Assembly: GCA_021199275.1 (NCBI GenBank) | Contig: JAJQIJ010000001.1 | Span: 26,373-90,372, forward strand | Source: Clostridiales bacterium | Lineage (GTDB): Bacteria; Bacillota; Clostridia; Oscillospirales; Acutalibacteraceae | Reading direction: 5' to 3' | Length of the DNA: 64,000 nucleotides | Program-made: the position numbers and the translations under genes | Notes under the pieces: generated by a model | What the model saw: the letters and a program-made list of their open reading frames with translations, nothing else | Told to the model about the DNA's origin: nothing | Database searches by the model: none | Part shown: positions 19,416 through 28,162 of the stretch, one piece after another | Numbering within the stretch: the stretch's first letter is position 1 | Layout of the letters: every line of letters begins with the position of its first letter

Positions 19416-19655
19416 GTGGCGTCTAATATTGACATAGAACGAATGAAAGAAAATATATCACGCCTTACGGCTGCGCTTGAAGACGTTAATTTTGAATGCC
19501 AGCGCTTGGAAATAATTAATTCAAACCTTGATTTGCAGCTAAAGGAAGTTAACCGTGAGCTAAACAGAAACATAGCTGTATTGCAGGCGCTTGAAGATGA
19601 AAATGAAAGTTTAAAAAAACAGCTTGCACAGCTGAAAGAAAAAAATAACGGGTGA
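19416..19655 (+). CDS. Small coiled-coil protein (GTG start chosen; track start 19398)
   Basis: Heptad-like RMKENISRLTAALEDVNFECQRLEIINSNLDLQLKEVNREL; overlaps the next start. Confidence 0.55.
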   Translation: MASNIDIERMKENISRLTAALEDVNFECQRLEIINSNLDLQLKEVNRELNRNIAVLQALEDENESLKKQLAQLKEKNNG

Positions 19656-20191
19656 AAGCTTTGGAATACAGCGTCAATTCATCAGAACTGAAAAACTATA
19701 TAACAAATTTTCGTGCAGGAGACCGTGTTTTCCTTTCCGGCAGGGTGTACACGTCAAGAGACGCGGCGCACAAACGCATTTGCAATGCTATTGAAAATAA
19801 TCAGCCGCTGCCTTACGACTTAAACGGCGCGGTGATTTATTATGCCGGCCCAACCCCTGCGCCGGGCAATTTGGCTGTCGGCGCATGCGGCCCCACCACT
19901 TCCGGCAGAATGGACAGTTACACGCCCCGCCTGCTTGATTTGGGCGTTATAGCCACTATAGGCAAGGGCGAAAGAAACGCCGCCGTAATTGATTCAATAG
20001 TAAAAAACGGGGCTGTTTATCTTTGCGCAATAGGCGGCGCGGGCGCGCTTGCTGCTAAATGTATAAAATCATGCCGTGTTATTGCTTATGAAGATTTGGG
20101 CTGCGAGTCTGTAAAAGAGCTGCAATTTGAAAATTTCCCGCTGACTGTTGCGATTGACAGCACAGGCGGCAATATTTTTGACAGGAAATAA
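19652..20191 (+). CDS. Fe-S hydro-lyase / fumarate hydratase class I beta-type protein (Fumerase_C)
   Basis: AGDRVFLSGRVYTSRDAAHKRI, YYAGPTPAP, GACGPTTSGRMD, GKG. Confidence 0.87.
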   Translation: MKALEYSVNSSELKNYITNFRAGDRVFLSGRVYTSRDAAHKRICNAIENNQPLPYDLNGAVIYYAGPTPAPGNLAVGACGPTTSGRMDSYTPRLLDLGVIATIGKGERNAAVIDSIVKNGAVYLCAIGGAGALAAKCIKSCRVIAYEDLGCESVKELQFENFPLTVAIDSTGGNIFDRK

Positions 20192-20253
20192 CTTTTGCCA
20201 TTTTACCAAGTCAAAAGTCCACGCTGAACTTTCCAAACTTATTGAAACTGAAA

Positions 20254-20286
20254 AAGCCCTGCGGCTCGTAAGAGCCGCAGGGCTTT
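20254..20286. terminator. Strong intrinsic terminator after the fumarase beta-type gene
   Basis: AAGCCCTGCGGCTC-GTAA-GAGCCGCAGGGCTTT. Confidence 0.75.
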
Positions 20287-20308
20287 AATAATGCAAAAGT
20301 TTATTTTT

Positions 20309-20405
20309 ACTTAGGCGGAATGTTGCCCGCCTCGTAAAGCTTCGGGGTCCGACTTTTAATCAGCGGCGAGTACAATTTCCCGCCGGAGGGGCGGCAGCGG
20401 CTGTC
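20309..20405 (+). repeat. Intergenic dispersed repeat copy A
   Basis: Shares ACTTAG...CGG.AATGT..., CAGCGG..A.TACAATTTCC, GGCAGCGGCTGTC with 58165-58254. Confidence 0.7.
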
Positions 20406-20466
20406 ACCCCGCGTTGAATCACGGCAAGCCGTTATTGCACAGCGTCAGCCGGCCGGAAATTCAGCC

Positions 20467-21180
20467 TTACTCAGAGTCGCTGCTGTCTGTTTGCAGCGAG
20501 CTGATTATGTCTGAAATGCTCTTTTGATTGAGCTGTGACACCTTGTTGTATTGAACTGTTTCATCGTCTTCGATTTCAGTTCCGTTTTCTTCAATCAATG
20601 TAAGCTTTAACGCGTCGCCGGAAATTGAATATTTGTAAGTTACTTCCTGCCCGGTCAGCGTGTTGATAAGAGTCAGCGTGTTGGGCGTTGCCGTGTATTG
20701 GCCTGAAAAGTTATATGATGAAATATAGGAATCATATGTGCCGTCTTCATTAAATACATATGCTGACAGCCCGGGCGCAGAATCGCTTTCCCAGTTGCCA
20801 ACCAAGTCTGCCTTGCTGTTTTTAATTACGCTGGCGGTATATGTAAACGGGTTATCCTGCGTTTTTATGGCAATGCCGCCGAAAACAGCCGCAAATAAAA
20901 CCACAACAGCAGCCACGGCAATAATTATTGCCTTTTGCACTTTAGTCAGCTTTAAGCGCTTTTTCGGGGGCTTTTCAGCTGCTTTGGCGCCGGGGTCTGT
21001 GCTTTTTGCAGCTGCTTCGCCGCTATTTTTGGCTTCGCTTATATCGTTTTCAATGTCTTCATCAATGCTTTTAGCAATGTCTTCGTCAATTTCGCTTTGA
21101 GTCATGTTTCTTTGTTTAGTGCTTTTGATGATTTCATCAATAGTTTTGTCGATGTCGTTAAGATTATCGTGTTTGTCCAT
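20467..21180 (-). CDS. Single-pass membrane protein with extracellular lipocalin-like (DUF5640-like) domain
   Basis: TM AIIIAVAAVVVLFAAVFGGIAI; LVGNWESDSAPGLSAYVFNEDGTYDSY. Confidence 0.6.
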   Translation of the reverse strand: MDKHDNLNDIDKTIDEIIKSTKQRNMTQSEIDEDIAKSIDEDIENDISEAKNSGEAAAKSTDPGAKAAEKPPKKRLKLTKVQKAIIIAVAAVVVLFAAVFGGIAIKTQDNPFTYTASVIKNSKADLVGNWESDSAPGLSAYVFNEDGTYDSYISSYNFSGQYTATPNTLTLINTLTGQEVTYKYSISGDALKLTLIEENGTEIEDDETVQYNKVSQLNQKSISDIISSLQTDSSDSE

Positions 21181-22355
21181 TAATCTTTCAGTCCATTCTT
21201 TCTTAAAATTATATCAATTTTCTCAGACGGGTCAAGCAGTGAGCTTACCGAGAGATCATGATTAAGTGTATCAAGGAAATATGCTATGAACTTTGAAAGC
21301 TCAACAGAACAATACCATTCCCTTGAAAGCAGCTCGGGCGTTTGGTAAATACCGTTTGTGGTAAACACCTTTTCAAACAGGCCGTCTTTATATGCCTTGT
21401 CAAATATTTCAAGCCCGTTGCAGAAAAGCCCGAACGCAGTGCAGACAAAAATTCTTGCGGCGCCCAGAGCCTTGAGCTTGTTTGCCACTTCAAGCATTGA
21501 TTCGCCCGAAGAAATCATGTCGTCAACAATTATAATGTCTTTGCCTTTGACTGAATCGCCCAGATACTGGTGTTCAACAATGGGGTTTCTGCCGTCTACT
21601 ACTTTAGTATAATCACGGCGCTTATAAAACATTCCCAATTTTACGCCCAGCGATGTTGCAAAAAATATGCACCTGTGCATTGCGCCCTCGTCAGGCGATA
21701 TAATCATAAGATGCTCCGGGTCAACCTTAAGGTCTGACACGTTGTTTACAATTGCTTTAATCATTTGGTAAGCCGGCATAACGTTTTCAAATGATTTGTG
21801 CGGAATTGAATTTTGCACCCTTTGGTCATGCGCGTCAAACGTTATAATGTTTTCAACGCCAAGCTGCACAAGCTCCTGCAAAGCCATTGCGCAGTCAAGC
21901 GACTCACGGCTGGCACGCTTGTGCTGCCTGCCCTCATAAAGCATTGGCATAATAACGGAAATTCTTTTTGCTTTTGACGACGCGGCTGAAATAACGCGCT
22001 TTAAGTCTGCAAAATGGTCGTCAGGCGACTTGGGCACTTCCATGCCGTACATTTTATATGTAACGCTGTGGTTAAAGCAGTCTGTTAAAATATATAAATC
22101 ATAGCCCCTTACGGAATTGTTTATAACAGCCTTGCTTTCGCCGCTGCCGAAACGCGGGTTTGAAATGTCAATAATATAGTTTTCACGCTGGTAGCCGTAA
22201 AAAGCTATGGTGCCATGGTGTTCTATTGCCTGCTCTTTGCGCCATTTGACAATATAGTCGTTTACTTTTTTCGCCATGGTTTCACACCCGGGCATAGCTA
22301 TAATCCCGAGCGGGCCGTAAGGAATTGATTCCACATATTGAGTTAATCTTGGCAT
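21180..22355 (-). CDS. prs: Ribose-phosphate pyrophosphokinase, long (391 aa) divergent form
   Basis: ITFDAHDQRVQNS, ISPDEGAMHR, DIIIVDDMISSGESMLEVANKLKALGA (PRPP-binding loop). Confidence 0.88.
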   Translation of the reverse strand: MPRLTQYVESIPYGPLGIIAMPGCETMAKKVNDYIVKWRKEQAIEHHGTIAFYGYQRENYIIDISNPRFGSGESKAVINNSVRGYDLYILTDCFNHSVTYKMYGMEVPKSPDDHFADLKRVISAASSKAKRISVIMPMLYEGRQHKRASRESLDCAMALQELVQLGVENIITFDAHDQRVQNSIPHKSFENVMPAYQMIKAIVNNVSDLKVDPEHLMIISPDEGAMHRCIFFATSLGVKLGMFYKRRDYTKVVDGRNPIVEHQYLGDSVKGKDIIIVDDMISSGESMLEVANKLKALGAARIFVCTAFGLFCNGLEIFDKAYKDGLFEKVFTTNGIYQTPELLSREWYCSVELSKFIAYFLDTLNHDLSVSSLLDPSEKIDIILRKNGLKD

Positions 22356-22396
22356 TTTAAAAGCCTTTCTGCCCAGTTATTAATTTTTAAATTTTC

Positions 22397-22439
22397 GCCT
22401 GCGGGCACAGGCAAAAACCAATAAATTATCTGCCTGTGC
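22397..22439 (-). promoter_or_regulatory. Two overlapping, mutually exclusive hairpins in the prs leader
   Basis: GCACAGGCA(22405-22413)/TGCCTGTGC(22431-22439), and GCCTG(22397-22401)/CAGGC(22408-22412). Confidence 0.5.
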
Positions 22440-22440
22440 T

Positions 22441-22467
22441 TCAGTGATGACTTGAAATTTTAAACAT
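22441..22467 (-). other. Candidate leader-peptide uORF MFKISSHH*
   Basis: ATG TTT AAA ATT TCA AGT CAT CAC TGA with RBS GAAAGGTG 4 nt upstream. Confidence 0.35.
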
Positions 22468-22726
22468 ACAGCACCTTTCTCTTGTTTAAATTAACCGGCG
22501 CCGAGCCGTAAGCAGAGTGTGTTTTGAATTGGCTGATTTGCCTTTGCTCTGCGTTAAAAAGCCTTGAAATGCCGTAAGAAAAACGCGGTGTAATTACTTG
22601 CGGCAAAGCGCTTTGCCCCAGTCATAATGGTATTTTACAACATTAGCCCCTTATTTGTAAACACTTAATTTTACTTTTTACTGAATTGTAATTATTTTTC
22701 ATAATAATACACAAAAATTATTTAAA

Positions 22727-22782
22727 TTTCAGTTAAAAAATATATCTTTTATTATTTCAGTTAAAAAACATATCTTCTATTT
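22727..22782 (-). repeat. 28-bp tandem duplication spanning the stop codon of the yfhO-like gene
   Basis: tttcagttaaaaaatatatcttttatta / tttcagttaaaaaacatatcttctattt. Confidence 0.85.
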
Positions 22783-25700
22783 AATTGCCAAAAGCTCTGG
22801 TTTCGGTTTTTTTTGCGCATATAAATGTAAACGCCGCCCAAAGCTATGGCCGCCGCTGTCGAAAGCGCCGCGCCAGCCGCTGCGCCGCGCGGTGTATATT
22901 TAAATTTAACGGTGTGTTCACCGGGCTTGAGCATTATTCCCAGCTGGCATGAGCCTATTTCAAAGGTTTCAGCCTTTTCACCGTCAACATAAACGCTCCA
23001 GCCCTCGTCATAGGGAATAGATGTGTATAAAACGCAGTTTTCCACGGCGGTCAGAGTGCCTTCAATTGAGGTGTTTGAATAATCTGTAATGCTTAAAGCA
23101 CCGCTCAAAAGTGAGGCATAGCCCAGTTCAAAAACAGCTTGATTTAAGGTGTAGGCATAAATTGTAAAGCTGCCGGAACTTTCACAGTCAGCGCAGTTAA
23201 GCGAAATTACCGCCTGTTCGCCCGCGGCAAAATAGCCCAAATCAAGTATATAAGGCGTGTCAAGCTGCTGGTTTATTTCACCCTGCGGCGTTGCCACGGA
23301 AATGCTTGAAACGTCAGACGAAGTCAGGTAAATATACATTTCCCCGTCGCTTACGGCAGTCAGCGTGATTTCACCGGCTGCGGAATATTCATAGTCAGCA
23401 TAAAACCAATATGTGCCGTTTTCAGACACTTCGTCTCCGCTGGCGTCTGTGTAGCAGCTTTCTGTATATTCAACATTGCTGAACACGCCCGAATAGCCCG
23501 ATGCAAGCGCAAAAAAGTCTGACTGTATTTCAAACGGGTTTCCCTCTTCTGTAACCCAGTTGAGAATAGATGAATTTGCGCAAAATGCAATCGGCATATA
23601 ATAGTCGTTTTGATATACCACGGCAGAGCCGCTTTCGCTTTCATAACACCTGGTGTAAAGCTCGGTTGACGGGCGCGAATCTTCGCCGTTGTAAATCAGA
23701 TATTTAATGTTGTACATCATGTTATACACCGGCGTTTGGGTGTTATATGTGTAGCTGTTTATTCTGTTGCCATACATGCCAAGGCTGTATTGCAGCCCCG
23801 AATAAGCTTCATATGCCATTGATGAAAATGTGCTCATGCCGCTGTAGCCGTAAAGACAGGGGTCCATTCTGGTGTTTAGCGAACATAATTCCATTCTGTA
23901 AAACGATTCGTCATTTTCTTCAACATAATTAACGGCTTCGGTATATGTGTCGTAATTTTCAGTGTATGCGGTGTAGCTTTGGTTAAAATCAAACGCGCCG
24001 GTGTCTGCAATAATGACTTCGCAAAAAGCCAGCGCGCACACAAGCAGCCCCGACACCGCCCTTTGCACCTTGCCGCGTTTTATTATAAAGAGCACCGCAG
24101 CCCAGCAAATTATAAAAGCAAGCGACACCCAAATGGTTTCGTCTGTCATTTTTTCTGTTGCAAGTTCCTGAGACACGGCAATTACGGCTATCCACCCCAT
24201 GGCCACAAGCCCTATTTCCTTTATGCTTACAGCCTTTATGTTTACAATTGCCTTGAATGCAATTATAAGCAAAATAAACGAATACATATATGAAAAACGG
24301 TAAGGCAGGTCATTTGGGAAATGGAAAGCATGCCAAATGAAATTTGCAATGTTGCAGTTAAAGCATACAAAGAAAAACACCAAAAGTCCGATATAGGCAA
24401 ATTTTTCTCTTAGCTTTATATTTTTATTTATTACAAAAAGCGGCAGCGCAATTAAGGCTAAAATTGAACAATAGACATTTGGCAAAACATCATTTCCGCT
24501 GGAACGTATAGTGGTTTCAAGCGCGGCAAAATGACTTTCAATGAAGTCCAAAGCCGAAAAATAGCTTGACACATAAGACGGAAAGCTGTCAGATGTGGCG
24601 CTGCAGCCTGAAAGGATATATACAACCGGCAGCAGCACAAATGCGCACAGCACGCCCGCCAGCAGCGACGAAAGCGCAAATCTTATGCCGCTTGACAAAA
24701 AGCGGCTGCTTTTTAGCCTGCGCCAAAAAGAAAGCTTTTCTTTTTGCAAGGCCTTTCTTTTTGTAATGGCAAAATCGCCGGCAATAAGAAAATATGCAAG
24801 AAAATAAAGAATGCAGAAAATGCACATCATGTAACCCATGTAATAGTTTGAAATAAACATAATTATAAGAGTTACGGTGTATAAAACGCATTTTTTTTCA
24901 TTAATTATTTTTTCAATTCCAAGCGCGGCAAACGGCAGCAGAAACATGGCGTCAAGCCACATTATGTTCCAAAAATATGCCAGAAAATAAGCCGAAAACG
25001 CATAAAAAACGCCGAAAGCGGCGCTCAGCGGCGAATGCTTGCCCTGACTTGCTTTTAAATAATAGCTGAAAGAGCCGGCAGACAGCATGCATTTCACCAG
25101 CACAAGAAATGAAATGGCATATGGCATTTGTTCCCTGTCAAAAAGGAAAATCAGCGCGGTAAGCGGGCTTGAAAGATAGTTGAAATAATTGCCCAAAAAG
25201 CTTGAGCCGCCGCCGGAAGTCCAGCTGTAAAAAAAGCTTTCGCCGCCTGTAACCCTGTCATAAAGCTCTACAAAAAGCGGGCCGTACTGGTGGTATAAGT
25301 CCATGCGCAGCACCGTGGTGTCTCCAAACGGAAACACGCTGAACACAAGATATATGAAAAGCATGGCGCACGCAGCAATTAAAACAGACAAAATTACAAA
25401 CCTGTTTTTGTAAAATATAGCATAGCTTTTGCCGCCGTTATAAACAGCGGCGTCTTTCAAAGATTCAAAAATGAAAACCTTAGAAACGGCATAGTTTATT
25501 ATGAACACCATAAGAAAGGCAAGCAGCCAGGCGGTGAAATCATAAAGCCCCAGCTTGCTGCAAAACACAACTCTCATGGCTTCATATATTAACAAATGAA
25601 TTCCGGCGTTTAGCACGCTTAATATTATTTGCCTTGGCAGCGTGCTGACTGAATGCCGGGCGAACACATAAAATTTTTGCAGCAAAAACAAAACTATTTC

Positions 25701-25895
25701 GGCAATTATGAAACCGGCGGCGCAGGAAAAAGCCGTGCTCAGCCCAATGAATGTTTTTAAAAACTGCTTTGCCGCAATAAGCGCAAAAAACGAAATCAGC
25801 ATGGCACCGCTGTATTTGACGCTTTCAGCGTTTATTATTTTGTTTGCCTTGTAATTTGCTTTGCAAATTTTTCTTTCACATAATTTATTTTCCAT
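22761..25895 (-). CDS. YfhO-family GT-C-like membrane protein with N-terminal GtrA-like four-TM domain (start revised)
   Basis: C-terminal part: FGDTTVLRMDLYHQYGPLFVELYDR...SWTSGGGSSFLGNYFNYLSSP; N-terminal part: two TM pairs ending LLQKFYVF and NYAVSKVFIF as in GtrA. Confidence 0.82.
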   Translation of the reverse strand: MENKLCERKICKANYKANKIINAESVKYSGAMLISFFALIAAKQFLKTFIGLSTAFSCAAGFIIAEIVLFLLQKFYVFARHSVSTLPRQIILSVLNAGIHLLIYEAMRVVFCSKLGLYDFTAWLLAFLMVFIINYAVSKVFIFESLKDAAVYNGGKSYAIFYKNRFVILSVLIAACAMLFIYLVFSVFPFGDTTVLRMDLYHQYGPLFVELYDRVTGGESFFYSWTSGGGSSFLGNYFNYLSSPLTALIFLFDREQMPYAISFLVLVKCMLSAGSFSYYLKASQGKHSPLSAAFGVFYAFSAYFLAYFWNIMWLDAMFLLPFAALGIEKIINEKKCVLYTVTLIIMFISNYYMGYMMCIFCILYFLAYFLIAGDFAITKRKALQKEKLSFWRRLKSSRFLSSGIRFALSSLLAGVLCAFVLLPVVYILSGCSATSDSFPSYVSSYFSALDFIESHFAALETTIRSSGNDVLPNVYCSILALIALPLFVINKNIKLREKFAYIGLLVFFFVCFNCNIANFIWHAFHFPNDLPYRFSYMYSFILLIIAFKAIVNIKAVSIKEIGLVAMGWIAVIAVSQELATEKMTDETIWVSLAFIICWAAVLFIIKRGKVQRAVSGLLVCALAFCEVIIADTGAFDFNQSYTAYTENYDTYTEAVNYVEENDESFYRMELCSLNTRMDPCLYGYSGMSTFSSMAYEAYSGLQYSLGMYGNRINSYTYNTQTPVYNMMYNIKYLIYNGEDSRPSTELYTRCYESESGSAVVYQNDYYMPIAFCANSSILNWVTEEGNPFEIQSDFFALASGYSGVFSNVEYTESCYTDASGDEVSENGTYWFYADYEYSAAGEITLTAVSDGEMYIYLTSSDVSSISVATPQGEINQQLDTPYILDLGYFAAGEQAVISLNCADCESSGSFTIYAYTLNQAVFELGYASLLSGALSITDYSNTSIEGTLTAVENCVLYTSIPYDEGWSVYVDGEKAETFEIGSCQLGIMLKPGEHTVKFKYTPRGAAAGAALSTAAAIALGGVYIYMRKKNRNQSFWQLNRRYVF

Positions 25896-26156
25896 ATTTT
25901 TCGCACCCTTGCGCTGTGCGCGCATTTTTATTACAACTGCCCTAAAGCCCGCATTTTTGCCGGAAACGGCGCCATGTTAATCGGCGAAAGCAGTAAGGCG
26001 AAAGCGCAGGCAAACGGCAGTTCCTTTATTTTTTCTGTTATTAAATAATAACATAATAAGTAACTTACTTCAACACATTTTACGCCATTGGGCAAATAAT
26101 TTTTATTGCTGTAATAATTTCGGACAAGATTTCATATATCTTACTGAGGTGGAAAT

Positions 26157-27146
26157 ATGAGCCTTGAAACAGCCTTGCCGGTTCTTTCAGATAAGCTTGC
26201 CGAAATGATTTCGGCCATGCCCGGCGAAATTTCAAAGCAAATCACCGAAATCAGGCTGAAAAAATGCGGCGCTGCGGTGATTGCGCTTGGCGGGGGCTGC
26301 TATTTTCTAAGTGAAAACGGGCGGCTGCTTAATCATTATGCAAAATCTGCTTACACAATTGGGAAAGATGAATTTGATTTCATTTTCAGGCGCATATGCA
26401 ATTATTCGTTGCATTCCGCCATAGACAGTCTGTCAAAAGGCTTTATAACCTGCGACGGCGGCAACAGAATAGGCGTTGCTTCAAGCGCGGTGATTAAGGC
26501 GGGCGAAGTGACTGCGGTAAAAGACATAACGTCTTTGAACATAAGAATTGCAAATGAAATTAAAGACGCGGCAAGGCCCGTGCTGAACATGCTTTATGTA
26601 AACGCTTTGCCAAGCATAATTGTGGCGTCGCCGCCGGCAGGGGGCAAGACAACCTTTCTGCGCGATTACGCGCGGCTGCTTTCAAGCGGCTTTAATAACC
26701 ATTACAGAAAGGTTGTTGTAATAGATGAAAGAAATGAAATTGCAGAAAAGCAAAATTCTGTTTTAACTGCGGACGTGGGTGTAAATACAGACGTCATTAC
26801 ATATTTTTCAAAAAGCGACGGCATTGAAATGGCTGTGCGAACCATGTCTCCGGAAGTGATTGTGTGCGACGAAATATCACGCCGGCGTGAAGTGCTTGCC
26901 ATGGCAGACGGCTTTTGCAGCGGTGTAAAATTTGCAGTTTCCGTGCACGCTTCGTCTTTCGGCGAAATGATTTCAAAGCCTGTAATAAAAAGTCTTGTTA
27001 TGATGAATGAATTTGAATATGCGGTGCTGCTGAAAGATTACACAAATGATTTTGAAATTGTAAAAGCAAGTGATTTGAAAAGTGAAATTATTAGGAATAA
27101 TTCTGCTGAATTTAGCGTCAATAACAATGGGGCTGACTCTTTCTGA
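26157..27146 (+). CDS. spoIIIAA: Stage III sporulation protein AA
   Basis: Walker A ASPPAGGKTTFLRDYARLLS; first of intact spoIIIA operon. Confidence 0.94.
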   Translation: MSLETALPVLSDKLAEMISAMPGEISKQITEIRLKKCGAAVIALGGGCYFLSENGRLLNHYAKSAYTIGKDEFDFIFRRICNYSLHSAIDSLSKGFITCDGGNRIGVASSAVIKAGEVTAVKDITSLNIRIANEIKDAARPVLNMLYVNALPSIIVASPPAGGKTTFLRDYARLLSSGFNNHYRKVVVIDERNEIAEKQNSVLTADVGVNTDVITYFSKSDGIEMAVRTMSPEVIVCDEISRRREVLAMADGFCSGVKFAVSVHASSFGEMISKPVIKSLVMMNEFEYAVLLKDYTNDFEIVKASDLKSEIIRNNSAEFSVNNNGADSF

Positions 27147-27543
27147 AAAGCTCAGAAAAAAATGCGTTGTTTGCGCGCAGCTTATTGAAATGTGCAATAT
27201 TATTTCAATAGAACTCGGCTGCAGCCTGAGCGATTCAGGAAAAATAATAGAAAGGCTTAAGGGTGAAACGGCGCTGAAGTCGCTTGGCTTTTTGCAAAGC
27301 TTTGACTTTGAGCTTATAGACATAAAAACGCCGCTTGACGCCCAGGACAACGAAAGGCTCAATTTGCTGTTTTCAGAGCTTGGCAAAACAGACTGCGACA
27401 CCATGCTTAATCTGACCGAAGCGTTTCGTTTAAACATGTGCGAAAGCAAAAAACGCTATGACGAATATTATAAAACCCACTCGCGGCTTTATATAGCGCT
27501 CGGTTTTCTTTCGGGCATAGGCGTTTCGCTTGTTTTGATGTAG
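27082..27543 (+). CDS. spoIIIAB: Stage III sporulation protein AB (GTG start)
   Basis: MKLLGIILLNLASITMGLTLSEKL start; operon position. Confidence 0.9.
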   Translation: MKLLGIILLNLASITMGLTLSEKLRKKCVVCAQLIEMCNIISIELGCSLSDSGKIIERLKGETALKSLGFLQSFDFELIDIKTPLDAQDNERLNLLFSELGKTDCDTMLNLTEAFRLNMCESKKRYDEYYKTHSRLYIALGFLSGIGVSLVLM

Positions 27544-27551
27544 GGGGCAGT

Positions 27552-27746
27552 ATGGACGTTGATTTTGTTTTTAAAATTGCAGCAATCGGCATAATAACCT
27601 GCGTGCTGAACACTGTGCTTGTGCGCAGCGGCAGGGAAGACCAGGCCATGCTGACCACGCTTGCGGGCGTAATAGTTGTGCTTATGATGCTTATACCGCA
27701 AATAAGCGAGCTGTTTTCAACCGTGAAATCACTTTTTGATTTATGA
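27552..27746 (+). CDS. spoIIIAC: Stage III sporulation protein AC
   Basis: 64 aa, MDVDFVFKIAAIGIITCVLNTVLVRSGREDQAML. Confidence 0.94.
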   Translation: MDVDFVFKIAAIGIITCVLNTVLVRSGREDQAMLTTLAGVIVVLMMLIPQISELFSTVKSLFDL

Positions 27747-28123
27747 CGGAAATTGTGGGAATTTCAATAGCGGCGCTGCTGCTTTCGGTGTTTATAAAAG
27801 AATACAATAAAGCTGCTGCAATATGCCTGCTTATTGCGGCCGGCGCCGTTATTTTTCTGAAATGTGCGTCTGAGCTCGGCGAAATAGGCAGCGCGGTGCT
27901 TTCGTTTTCGTCAGCCGCAGACGGCACGGCTGCTTATATAAAGCTTATGCTTAAGGTGCTTGGCATTTCAATAACCGTGCAGTTTGCCGCGGATTTATGC
28001 CGCGACGCCGGTGAGTCGGCACTTGCCTACCAGTGTGAAACTGCCGCAAAGATTATAATTCTTGCAATGATTTTGCCGCTGTTTGAGACGGTAATAAAAA
28101 TTATAGCCGGGCTGGTTACATAG
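27743..28123 (+). CDS. spoIIIAD: Stage III sporulation protein AD
   Basis: Polytopic; LGISITVQFAADLCRDAGESALAYQCETAAKIIIL. Confidence 0.93.
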   Translation: MTEIVGISIAALLLSVFIKEYNKAAAICLLIAAGAVIFLKCASELGEIGSAVLSFSSAADGTAAYIKLMLKVLGISITVQFAADLCRDAGESALAYQCETAAKIIILAMILPLFETVIKIIAGLVT

Positions 28124-28162
28124 CCTGTAATCGCCGCGCACCGGCACGGCGCAGGAGGATAA

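Noticed and set aside
26111-26140. Possible sigma-E promoter (GTAATAA-15-CATATATC) before spoIIIAA
   Set aside because: Sigma-E control of spoIIIA is expected, but the predicted transcription start would fall inside the RBS; not convincing by eye.
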